Source: Chlorops oryzae
Lineage: Eukaryota > Arthropoda > Insecta > Diptera > Chloropidae
DNA: 64,000 nt
Assembly: GCA_020466095.1 (NCBI GenBank)
Contig: CM035806.1
Location: 132,318,422-132,382,421, forward strand
Reading direction: 5' to 3'
The position numbers were made by a program, and so were the translations under genes. The notes under the pieces were generated by a model, which did not search any database, was not told the origin of the DNA, and saw nothing but the letters and a program-made list of their open reading frames with translations. Below are positions 48,377 to 58,219 of the stretch, in pieces. The stretch's first letter is position 1; each line of letters begins with the position of its first letter.

Positions 48377-49298
48377 TTAGACTTTGCAAATTCCAATAAC
48401 ACCGCAGCCAATGCGTGCACCAGCATTGCCAGTAGATTTGCTTAGTTCATGGCCACCTTTGCCCAAGTCATCGGGATCAGCGTGTACAACAATAGTGCGG
48501 CCAATGATGCTATTAGCACCAAAGAGGGTTACCTTGCAATCGGTAATGTCGACCTATATATAAAATTAAGGTTATATGGGAATTCATTCATTTCCATATT
48601 TCCCTCGAAATACCTTGGTTGCACCAGAACCGGTTGCTTCAATGTTGCCCAAATCACCCAAATGGCGATTTTCATCAGCTGGTGCACCATGTTCCTTGCC
48701 ATTAGGATTAAAATGAGCGCCGGCGGAAATGCAGCCATTCGTATTATCACCGAATTCGTGCACATGGAAACCGTGAAGTCCTTTAGATAAACCGTTAACT
48801 TCACCGCTTATCTTAACTGGACAACCTTCCTTCTGCGAAAAGAAAATCGGTTTACATAATCAAATCTCGAATGTTCCAGCAACTACATACACTTTGTGCA
48901 TATCAAGTGTCTCGAAGTGTCGAATGATAAGCTTGCCGCACACCGGAAACTAAAGTGACACAAGTCATAAGTTTGAAATTTTTGGGAGAACGCGAAAAAT
49001 TTACAAAGAGAGAGAGAGAGAGAGAGACGTATCTGCTTAAAAAAAATTTTTTTTGAAGTAATCAAAATCTTAGACTTTGGCTAGACAAGAATAGTATTGT
49101 GAATATTTTACATGTCTTGACTCGAAATTGACTCTTACTTATGTCCCTTTAGTTGCCGATGCATGATATTTTAATTTATCAAGTACATTATATACTGAAA
49201 TTCTAGAATATATCATTTTTAATTGTACCAACCTCTTGCTCAAAGTACACGGTACCCTTGGCATCGCCGTTAATAACACAAACTGCCTTTTGAACCAT
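48377..49298 (-). CDS. Sod1: Cytosolic Cu/Zn superoxide dismutase
   Basis: Three coding exons on the minus strand: 49298-49233, 48832-48614, 48553-48377. They total 462 nt, 153 residues, the standard length for insect SOD1. It converts superoxide to hydrogen peroxide and oxygen as a cytosolic homodimer. Copper ligands are in GFHVHEFGD and the later VVHAD block; zinc ligands in the [23 protein letters not shown] region; the disulfide cysteines lie in NTNGC and IGCGV; the electrostatic-loop [21 protein letters not shown] is intact. The C-terminus reads GICKV, where I expect GIAKV in Drosophila. The first donor is GTTGGT, a weaker site, but the frame demands it. A candidate AATAAA lies at 48107-48102. 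Confidence 0.97.
49007..49026. repeat. (AG)n tract in Sod1 intron 1
   Basis: A short AG microsatellite within the 400-nt intron between the first two Sod1 coding exons. No splice site is affected. Confidence 0.8.
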
Positions 49299-49656
49299 TT
49301 TTTTTTGTCCTTTTCTAGATTTTCGCAAAACTTGACCTTTGGAAACAAGAGCTTTCGGCAAATAATAATTCGATAATTGAATGTTTAAGGATGGGTAAAT
49401 TTGATATTCTATTCGACTGAAAATCGATTTTTTGCTCCAGAATGAGGCCTTTTACACTAGTCAATTATTTAGGATAGGCGCCGACTACTCAATTTTCAGT
49501 TGGCAATTTTTAAGTTGTGTGTTTGTGGCACACATAACTATATGAGAGCGCGCCGACATTCCAATTTTTAGTTGACCCAATAAAAATTTGTGTTTTGCCA
49601 CAAATTTTAAATTGGCCAATTGTGTTGTGTTACATACGTTCTTATGGGGCGCCGCA

Positions 49657-50895
49657 CAGTGGTTTGGCTTCATATATTTTTTGGAAAAAAAATAGAAGGA
49701 GTTGTTGTACAGCAATGAATTTTGGTACACCCATTGCTATAGGTGAAATTAAGAAAATTTGAAAATTTCATCCATATTGTCCACCCCCACCTCCCACCTC
49801 CCATACACCACCAAAATCTTTTTGCATATAAAACTTTTATTTTTGCTCGGATTGTCATAAAATTATACACAAACCTTAAATACGACAATATAAACACATT
49901 CTGAAAGTTCCATCGAAATCGGCCACGCCCACCACCCACAACTGAATTCCCCACCACCATTCCCAAAATGAGAACAACTTCTTGAAATTATTGCAAATAA
50001 GAAATACAATTTTTAATTTATTCGGCTATCATTTCAATTACGACCGGATCTAATTCCAAGGTATTTTTAGAGGGTTGAAGTCTTATAAAAGTAATATAAG
50101 GATCCGAAGTTGCCATTAGCCGACAGAAAACGTCTTCATTCGTAGAAACTCTGTCACATTTCCTGGAAAACATCAGTCTGTATTTTCGGTAATCCTTGTT
50201 TCGGGCCTCTTCGGCTTCTTCAGATAGCATTCCTATTGGAAGAACTGCGGCGTCCATTATTCGTTGCCCATGTATGAAAATCTTATGAACCGTCACAGGC
50301 ATAAAATACCATTCATAATTCTAATGTCAACAGCCCCCTAAAAGTATGCCCCATTTTTTTAACAATTATTTTTTCAAGTATTTTTTCATTTAAATTGGAA
50401 TAACTCACTGGTAGGCAGCTGTCGGCATAAATTTCTTTCAGATATTGAAAGATGACATCTCGACCTTTCATTTTTATATAGGTAGAGCACAAAGGTAAAC
50501 AAAGGTAACTAAGTTTTTGTCCATAAAAGGCGAAAAATTGATGTTTACAAAGCTGCCTGTTACATTGCTCATAACTTCAAAAATTCTTCATGGATTGATT
50601 TAATTTTTTTTATTTTGACGATAAAATGCTACTTTTTCATATAAAACCAACAAACGGAGCCATCAAAACAATATAATAAGAAAAAAATGTTGCTTTATAT
50701 TACCAATATTTTCATGGTTTTAGGTGAAAAAATGTTTTCTGACTTTCAATAACTTTATTGAGGATAAAAATTTCCTTTTCGGAAAAAAATATCATGAATT
50801 CTTCTAATTGAAACAATGCTTAACTCAGATAAAAACACCAAACATTGGAATAAGGTACTTCAAAAAATGCATTTTTTCCGCAAATAAACCACTGT
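49657..50895 (-). mobile_element. 1239-bp transposon nested in the Harbinger-type element
   Basis: It is flanked by perfect 8-bp copies of GCGCCGCA (49649-49656 and 50896-50903). The tips are CAGTGGTTTG at the left and AAACCACTGT at the right. The 8-bp duplication and CAG tips suggest the hAT superfamily, but the internal coding fragment does not look like a hAT transposase, so the class is open. Confidence 0.85.
50018..50302 (-). pseudogene. Unclassified transposon-encoded protein fragment
   Basis: A 94-codon frame starts MPVTVHKIFIHGQRIMDAAV and continues LPIGMLSEEAEEARNKDYRKYR, then RVSTNEDVFCRLMATSDPYI, ending with a stop inside the nested transposon. The segments have the look of a conserved protein C-terminus, and I have an impression of similar uncharacterised proteins in insects that I cannot name. 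No catalytic triad is visible, and the upstream part (toward 50895) has no open frame. I take it as the last exon of a decayed transposase. Confidence 0.5.
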
Positions 50896-51852
50896 GCGCC
50901 GCACACAACTCAATTTTTAGTTGGTAGTGTTCTATAAACACATAGTAGTGGTACTCATGCAGCTTTGCAAATGCCTTCGCAACTTTTCCCATCGCAAATT
51001 TTCATATAAATTTTGACAGTTGTGTGACAAATTTCTCATTTCCCACAATTTGCGAAGCTGCATGAGTCCCACTAGTACCGAGTAATTCATAAATTATTAA
51101 GTAATTAATTAATAATAAATTGATTGAATTCAAAGTACCCAATTTTAAATTGTACAGTCGGCGCGCAAGAGCACTTTTGCAACTAAAAATTGGTGAACCA
51201 AAAATTGAGTAGTCGGCGCTTAGCCTTAGAATTATAGCGCATTTCCATATCGAGCCCCTAACCGCGAAAATAACGTAAGCGACAGTACTAAAAGAACTAG
51301 TGCAATGTTTGGGTATGTTTGCACCATAACTATACTAGTGATCAGTGGAATAATTGCATTCATTCATTGAGGCGTTATAAATTGATAATAAATACACAAC
51401 CGAATGGTTTTCTTTTATTATAAATATTTATTTCTATTTTGTACTGAAAAAAAATCCACGATTCTGTAAACTTTTTCCCGTAAACATCACTAGTGCTTTC
51501 CTGGACAGATGTTATACTGATTTTCGACAGAATTTTATATGGACAGGGGTATCGAAAAGAACTATTACTGGTGGCTTTTGCACTAGTAAAGTACTAGTAC
51601 GACACTAGTTCAAATTCCTACAGGGGTGCTAATGATTTTATTTAACAGAAACGCTGGGAGAATAAACCGAAAGAACGATAACGTGTTGAAGTAATTTCGA
51701 ATGAATTCTAGGTGCTGAATCGCATATATAACATGACCCAATCGCGGAACAATACGAATCCATAAACGTATTTGTTCGATTCGAATTCGATTCGAATTGT
51801 AAAACGCATAAGAATTCGAATCGTATTGCAATTAGCAGGTTTATCGGAATTT

Positions 51853-52460
51853 TAATCGCGAGTCGCGCTTTTATCGTATTTTGCGTTCGATTCGAATTCG
51901 ATTCGAAGACAAAACGCGATAAGAATTCGAATCGTTTGCAACGAGCTCGCCTCGAGCTCGCTTTTTTATCGCGGATTTTAGAATACGCGAGCTCGCGCTT
52001 TTATCGTATTTTGCGTTCGATTCGAAGACAAAACGCGATAAGAATTCGAATCGTTTGCAACGTAGCTCGCCTCGAGCTACGCTTATATTATCGCGAGATG
52101 TTTAGATATACGCGAGCTCGCGCTTTTATCGTATTTTGCGTTCGATTCGAATTCGATTCGAAGACAAAACGCGATAAGAATTCGAATCGTTTGCAACGAG
52201 CTCGCCTCGAGCTCGCTTTTTTATCGCGGATTTTAGAATTACGCGAGCTCGCGCTTTTATCGTATTTTGCGTTCGATTCGAATTCGATTCGAAGACAAAA
52301 CGCGATAAGAATTCGAATCGTTTGCAACGAGCTCGCCTCGAGCTCGCTTTTTTATCGCGGATTTTAGAATACGCGAGCTCGCGCTTTTATCGTATTTTGC
52401 GTTCGATTCGAATTCGATTCGAAGACAAAACGCGATAAGAATTCGAATCGTTTGCAACGA
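51853..52460. repeat. 125-131 bp tandem array rich in TTCGAA palindromes
   Basis: The anchor GCGCTTTTATCGTATTTTGC recurs at 51866, 51995, 52120, 52251 and 52381, so spacings are 129, 125, 131 and 130 bp. Each unit contains GAATTCGATTCGAA-type palindromes, a GAGCTCGCCTCGAGCTCG inverted repeat and GCGATAAGAATTCGAATCG. Overlapping long ORFs on both strands here arise from the repeat and are not genes. Confidence 0.92.
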
Positions 52461-52857
52461 TATGAAAAATGGCCCCAAACTAGAAAATAAAACGGCCGTT
52501 ATAGAATTTAAAAATGAAAAAAAGACCCCAAAATTTGGGGTCATTTTGCATTACCCCAAATAAAAATATGAAACATGGCCCCAAATGTAACATAAATTTT
52601 GAAAACTGCAAAATGACCCAAAAAAATCGCCCTAAAATTCAATACAAAATTTTGGGGCCTTTTTTAATTTTTGGATTTGGGGTAATTTTTTTAAATGCAA
52701 AATGACCCCAAATTTTGGGGCCTTTTTTAATTTTTCAAAGTGGGGCAATAATGCATTATGCAAAATTACCCCAAAATTGGGGCTTTTTTTCATTTTTAAT
52801 TTTTTAAATTCTATAACGGCCGTTTTATTTTCTAGTTTGGGGCCATTTTTCATATCG
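52459..52857. repeat. Foldback of GGCCCCAAA repeats
   Basis: The left arm (52459-52520, with GGCCCCAAACTAGAAAATAA) and right arm (52795-52857) are nearly perfect complements. Between them, and on to about 53000, are many CCCCAAA/TTTGGGG units in both orientations spaced 40-60 bp. No protein is encoded. Confidence 0.85.
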
Positions 52858-53084
52858 ATTAAAAACATCTCTTTTTGTTTTTGGGGCCTTTTTCATTTTA
52901 TTTTGGGGCTAAATTTCATTTTTGATTTGGGGTAATTTTTCATAATGCAAAATGACCCCAAATTTTGGGGCCTTTTTTCATTTTCAGTTTGGGGCCATTT
53001 TTCAGGGAGCCCTCGAGGACTTTTCAAAATATCAACAAAACTTCAAAATCCCTTTCAGGGTGCCGTAGTCGGTAAGACTCTTAT

Positions 53085-53215
53085 GAATTCCACGATAAAA
53101 AAGCGAGCTCGAGGCGAGCTCGTTGCAAACGGTTCGAATTCTTATCGCTATTTCTCTTCGAATCGAATTCGAATCGAACGCAAAATACGATAAAAGCGCG
53201 AGCTCGCGAAAATTG
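53085..53215. repeat. Inverted copy of the satellite unit
   Basis: Read in reverse complement, this segment follows the order of the 125-131 bp satellite unit (GCGAGCTCGAGGCGAGCTCG, then TTCGAATTCTTATCGC, then GATAAAAGCGCGAGCTCGCG). It faces the array at 51853 across the foldback, giving a mirror arrangement. Related TTCGAATTCGATTCGA pieces continue at about 53620-53865. Confidence 0.8.
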
Positions 53216-53389
53216 CCTTCCGCGATTCGAATTCAATTCGAATTCTTTAAAATATTTGTGTTTAGTGGATACGAAACTTTAATTCTCGAAGGTAGTTTTG
53301 TTAATTTGTTTCCAAATCGCAAGACATTCGAGGTAAATATAGAATCAAGCTAAACATATAAACGAAAAAAAGTCATCCACTTCAATTCG

Positions 53390-53526
53390 GCGAAGACGGC
53401 GTAATGGGTAAGCAGACTAGAAATAAGTATGACTAGAAATCAAGAGGTTCGGTGTTCAAATCCCACAGCCGGTGGATTCAAAAGTGTTGGTTACCAGCAT
53501 TAGAACCGTTTTTTTTTTTTTTTTTT
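53390..53526 (+). mobile_element. tRNA-derived SINE with T-rich tail
   Basis: Plus strand: A-box-like ACGGCGTAATGGGTAAGCAG, then B box GGTGTTCAAATCCC about 55 nt later, a 60-nt body and a run of about 18 T at 53510-53526. The long spacing between the boxes contains a short internal duplication (GACTAGAAAT twice). Confidence 0.65.
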
Positions 53527-54207
53527 ACCGAAAATAGTCTTATAATAAGACTGTTATTAGAATCATACATTAAATATAAAAATTAAATAATTTTTTTTTA
53601 CTAATCGAATATAATCGAAAATTCGACAATAAGGCGAATCGAATATGATAAAAAATTCGAATAAAGCGCGATAGCAAAACGATAGCAAAATACGAATCGC
53701 GCGCGATTCGTAAACGATAAAAAATGCGATAAAAATATGAATCGCGTAAAAAGGTGACTCCCTCACGAATTCGAATTCGATTCGAGCTCGCCGCGAACAC
53801 TCGCCGCGAAGAGTTTGCACGTCAAAACGAATTCGATTCGAATTCGATTCGAACTCGTTGTGCTTATTGGGAAAGTACAACAGCAATTAGTCTTCAACAT
53901 GTAGGAGTGTAGGCATATGGAACTATAGCTGCAATTTCGGCCAATTTTTGGCGCGAGCCACCTTGTTTTGGTGAAAAAGTTAAAATGTAGGTAACTACAG
54001 ATTTGTTTCTTACGTACATATTTTTTTTTTTTATATGCAATGAAATTGCTATAACTTTTTTTTCTCCAAATAAAGAAGTAAATTGATTGTTTTGCTTATG
54101 TACTGATTTTTTGGTTTTTGAAATGAAATGTACTGATTTTGCTGTTTGAAAATTTGGCAGCCCTAAGTTCAATCCTCTTCTAATCATGGCGGCAATGGAT
54201 ACAAATA

Positions 54208-54567
54208 CAGTCGAATCTGGATATAGTGAATTATTTTTTGTACGTCCTGTTCATTGCATCGGATTGTTCGTTTTAACCAGATTGAATGGTTTGTTCATTA
54301 TTTACAACCCCGTAGAGAGAAATTTGGGGCTCGGGAAATTTTTTTTTTCGGGGGCCCCTTCACAAAAATGTGTGACCAAATCAAAAACGTCCCATGCCAA
54401 TTGTGGGCCCCTTCAGATAGTTCGGGCCGGGAGGAAATCCCCCTTTCCCACCACCCTCTCTTAAGGCCTGATTATTTAGTTTTATTAAAAAGTCCCTGTA
54501 ACAAAAAAGCGTTAACTTTTTTCAGCTGTTCATTATTTCATGGATTCGTTACATCCAGATTCTACTG
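54208..54567. mobile_element. 360-bp pogo-like MITE
   Basis: CAGTCGAATCTGGATATAG at the left and CATCCAGATTCTACTG at the right are flanked by TA (54206-54207, 54568-54569). The tips resemble the element at 38994. The inner inverted segment TGGATT/AATGAAC extends the arms. There is no transposase. Confidence 0.8.
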
Positions 54568-54569
54568 TA

Positions 54570-56270
54570 TATGCAAAAGAAAGAGACACGTATTGCATTT
54601 TTCAGAAACAATCTTGCTTCTCCTTCTTTAGCATACAGTCAGACGATATGTTTGTGTGTGTGACAGCCGAGCATGTCATACATTTTCAGTGATGCCCGTT
54701 TTTCAAGTAAATTCGATTATTTTCGGTCCGAATTTTGGCCCTCTTATGTGCGATTAAAAAAATCGTAATTTTAAGGCAAAAGATCGATTTTCGAAAATCG
54801 AATTTACCCATCCCTACCCCGAACGTCCCTCGCCAACAATCACCGTCAAGTATTACAGTATGGGAAAGCCTTTCAAAATGCTATATGGCTCCAAATGGTG
54901 TGGTGAAGTTGAGTAAAAATCAGCTGACTGTCAAAAATAAGTCGAAGAATTAGCGATTTTTAAACATGCCATAACATTGCAGTATGACGCTTTTTAGGTA
55001 AAATTGAAGTTGCAAACAACAAAGTGGAGATGTTCCTTCATTTTAGAGTACATTTGAGCATCTGCGACCCTCGCAAATCAGCATTCAATATTGCATTTAA
55101 ATTGAACGACTTCGTCAGCGATGCACAAATACTCTAAGCGCAAAGCTTTTATCGATACTGAACCGAGTACTCAAAAGAGTTCTTAAAACATAATAAAACC
55201 AAATAAAAAGCAAGATAATTCGACATAAAAGGAATTTATATATTTTTAAAATTCATGTTTCAAAATGAAAAAAGTAAGGGTGTTATAGTAAAGAGAACCT
55301 GGCCATAGAATACCTCACTCAGATAAACAGCTATTAAAATTTTAATCGGAGGCTAAATATAAGCTCAAATTCCTTATTTCATGCAAATATCTCGAAAGAT
55401 TATGACTTAACAGCAGTTCAGACGAACTTTGAGGCTGACCTTAGTGCTGGAGGTACCCTTCAAATTCGTCCACTTAAGTAAATTTTTGTAGAGGATGTCA
55501 ACGATTGAAAAAGAAGTATTTATGTCGTCTTTGTTTCAAGTGCCATCTGAATTTTGGGTGTAAAATTCAATTTTCGAATAACGCCTTTTGGCGCGGCCAC
55601 TTTTCTATATTTGGAATCTACATTTTATGCCCTTAACTAAGTCTAAATAAATAATTCCACTATGTATGTCAAAAGATTTTGGTTTTAGGGCAGCATTTAT
55701 GAATTTAAAAAAAAACCCTACAACGAAGGGATACCTTTGAAAATCAGACAGACAGAAAGTCTCATTTCTAAAAGCTAAACGTTCAAATTGTAGTCGGTTA
55801 CTATTTTCACCATCGATTTGCACTATTGACTCGTTCCATTTGGCACCATCTGTTGTCCATGGATGCCACACTAACGTCTAAATTAAACAATACCAATAAC
55901 TCGGAAATCAGTTTTTTGTAGTACGTGAATTTTTCTATTACTAAAAAGAAAAAATAAATGTTAAAATAAATTCTACAGTTTAAAATGCTACAATCATTCT
56001 TAAAAAAATCTTTATATCTGATTTTCTCTGTTTATAAATGAAAAACAAAATCCTTAAAAAAACTAACTGCTTGTATGTGCCCAATTTCTAGAGACGACAA
56101 CAATGCCCAAAGAGGCATCGTGGTGGATTGCCTGGTATGCCGTGTGGTTGTTGTTGCCTTTGGTGAATTGCCTATTAGCTTTGTTGAATTGCCTATTAGC
56201 TCGTTTCTCATACTGTAATACTTGATCACCGTTTCGCTCGCTTGTCTTGTCGCATAATATGAACGACGAC
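54570..56270. other. Gene-free stretch with one tandem duplication nearby
   Basis: No supported exon. Short frames (for example 55605-55871, minus) show no recognisable features. The sequence has no clear repeat boundary until 56271. Confidence 0.5.
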
Positions 56271-57027
56271 CATGTAGGACTGTAGGTCTAACTCTCGACG
56301 TCGAAAAGCCTCTGCCGCTAATAAGAAATTGACCATTAGGCAGGTATAGGAAATTCAACTCTTTCGAGAAATTCACCAAAAAGCTACCAACAAAAACCTT
56401 AAGCAGGAATAGGAAATTCAACTCTTTCGAGAAATTCACCAGAAAGCTACCAACAACAATACGGGCAGACAAAAAGTGGCACTATGATGCCACTTGCAAG
56501 AAAATTATCAAAAAAACACGGCGTCAGCTCGGTTTTTTATATTGCTTGAAAAGTTCATAATTGAAACTTTACTAAATGTATTACGATATGTATTTGCTCA
56601 ATGTGCACGAATGTTTTCATTTTGTATTAAATTTACATACATTTTTGACTACGGCTACGAATTTGATTGTACATAGAATTTAGCATTTTTGCTGAAACAG
56701 TGTGATCAAAAAGTTATGTAAACAGGGTAAGCCTAAAAAAACAATATCTATTTCTCCTTGATATTGAGATTCTTTGATTAGTTTTATGTTTTTCAAGCTT
56801 TTCATATCATTTTATGAGTTTGGTAGATATTTTATATGTAATGTACGCGAAAATCTCCCAAAATTAAAAATAAAAGTGGCAATGCATTTCACCACAGCAG
56901 AGCTAAAGATTTCGCTGCCATAGCATGCTTCTCTTTTCCTCATGCTATGTGCCTATGTTGAAGCAGCGTAGCTCTAACACATTGCAGGGATTAGGAAGAA
57001 GAAGAGTTAGACCTACACTCCTACATG
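56271..57027. mobile_element. 757-bp TIR element with 8-bp flanking repeat
   Basis: The ends CATGTAGGACTGTAGGTCTA and the complement of CATGTAGGAGTGTAGGTCTA are flanked by ACGACGAC at 56263-56270 and 57028-57035. No coding sequence is recognised. Because ACGAC is itself a simple motif the duplication is less secure than others here. A related tip (CATGTAGGAGTGTAGG) occurs at 53899. Confidence 0.75.
56348..56459. repeat. Two-copy 63-bp tandem duplication
   Basis: AGGAAATTCAACTCTTTCGA begins at 56348 and again at 56411; the copies differ at two or three bases only. It lies inside the 56271-57027 element. Confidence 0.85.
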
Positions 57028-57038
57028 ACGACGACTAA

Positions 57039-57271
57039 AGGTACTTTTAGACGATATGTTTTTTCCATGTGTACTGTCAAAATTTTCTTATTGCAAATTG
57101 AATATGGCGTCTAAAAGCAACCCATACTTTGCATAGGTTCTCTCCAAGTGACGTGACATATGTAAACAGAAAGAAATAGAACGCGTTCTTATTTCATACG
57201 TTTACATATGGAAAAATGGACGGATCGATTTGACAGTACACATGTAAAAAACATATAGTCTAAAAGTACCT
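57039..57271. mobile_element. 233-bp MITE with TAA target duplication
   Basis: AGGTACTTTTAGACGATATG and its near complement bound the element, with TAA at 57036-57038 and 57272-57274. The arms also share TGTACTGTCAAA and its complement. It starts one base after the previous element's flanking repeat. Confidence 0.85.
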
Positions 57272-57274
57272 TAA

Positions 57275-58219
57275 GGAAACACACTTTTTGTGGACTAGGG
57301 ATGCGATGGGATGTCTTAACGTGTCAATGGCCTCTTGGCAACGAAAATTTGTTACATTATCGAAATGTCTTAACGTGTAAAAAGCGTATTCCTCGCACTT
57401 CGCTCTTCCGAAACTGAAAATTGTCGGTCGATAATTGACTGGTGTAAAAGGTCTCAATAGTGAATTTTGTGAATGAGCCCATTTACACCAGTCAATTGTT
57501 ATAGAGATCTCAGCGGCAATTTAAAATATTGTATTGCAATTTCAATACAAAATGTTGCATTGCGTTGTGTTTTTTGCGTTTAAGAAAACTGTAACAGGAC
57601 AGACGTTCCAATTTTTAACCGACCGATAATTCCGCCCAAGTCGTTTGTTGGCATAATACGTTACGACTTTTTCGTAGCACTATTCTGTTGGCTTTATTTT
57701 CCGTAAAGTTTTTATATAGAAATTATCGATGTTGCCTATGTCGTGGGTATACCTATTGCGTTTGTGTGGTTTAAAATACTCAAATCGAAGAGTACTTTTC
57801 TCATATAATAAAGAGCTCTTTTGGAGTCGTAAATTAAAAAACTATAGTATCTAAAAGCTATAGTATCTATAAGTTAAAAAAAAAAGGATAGAAACGTCAT
57901 CGCACAATTTTCACACTCACCCGCATGAAGCCATTAGACCATTTGAACTGATCCATTAGAAGCCATTCGATTATTTGAACTGACTGAATCAAATAATTTC
58001 ATTATCCAAGACAATTATTTCGCAAAGAATTCGACTAAGAATTTTACATCATTATATGTATATCAGATAATGAATGAACAAGAACACAAATTAGAAGGCC
58101 AAGACGAACACGAATACGGATTAAGAAATGTAAGATTTCTCATTTGGTTGAATTTGGTACACATTTGGGAACTCAATTCACGTCTCTCTCGAATGTGTTC
58201 CTCTCATGCGATTCAATGG
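57275..58219. other. Tdrd3 downstream region with facing repeat tips
   Basis: At 57430-57500 two facing tips (TTGACTGGTGTAAAAGG and CATTTACACCAGTCAA) meet, as if two related MITEs abut. No full element could be delimited and no gene is seen. Confidence 0.4.

Larger units (their letters stand above)
49472..51225. mobile_element. 1.75-kb Harbinger-type element, interrupted
   Basis: The left end GGATAGGCGCCGACTACTCA and right end (complement GGCTAAGCGCCGACTACTCA) are flanked by TTA (49469-49471, 51226-51228). Inner inverted segments (CAATTTTTAGTTGG and relatives) continue the arms. A second transposon occupies 49657-50895, leaving about 510 bp of original element. Confidence 0.82.

Noticed and set aside
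48377..48394. Possible frameshift at the Sod1 C-terminus
   Set aside because: On careful reading GGA ATT TGC AAA GTC TAA is in frame and closes at 153 residues.
48529..48804. 91-codon minus ORF at Sod1
   Set aside because: Wrong frame; the Sod1 exon 2 frame is clear and gives the family length.
51853..52460. CRISPR-like array
   Set aside because: The units are contiguous 125-131 bp satellite repeats without unique spacers, in a eukaryotic genome.
51936..52544. Long overlapping ORFs on both strands (up to 143 codons)
   Set aside because: They are by-products of the 125-131 bp tandem repeat and repeat the same peptide; there is no start context or protein family.
56032..56472. 146-codon minus ORF with an internal repeat (VGSFLVNFSKELNFL twice)
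   Set aside because: The repeat is a 63-bp DNA tandem duplication inside a TIR element; the rest has no protein features.
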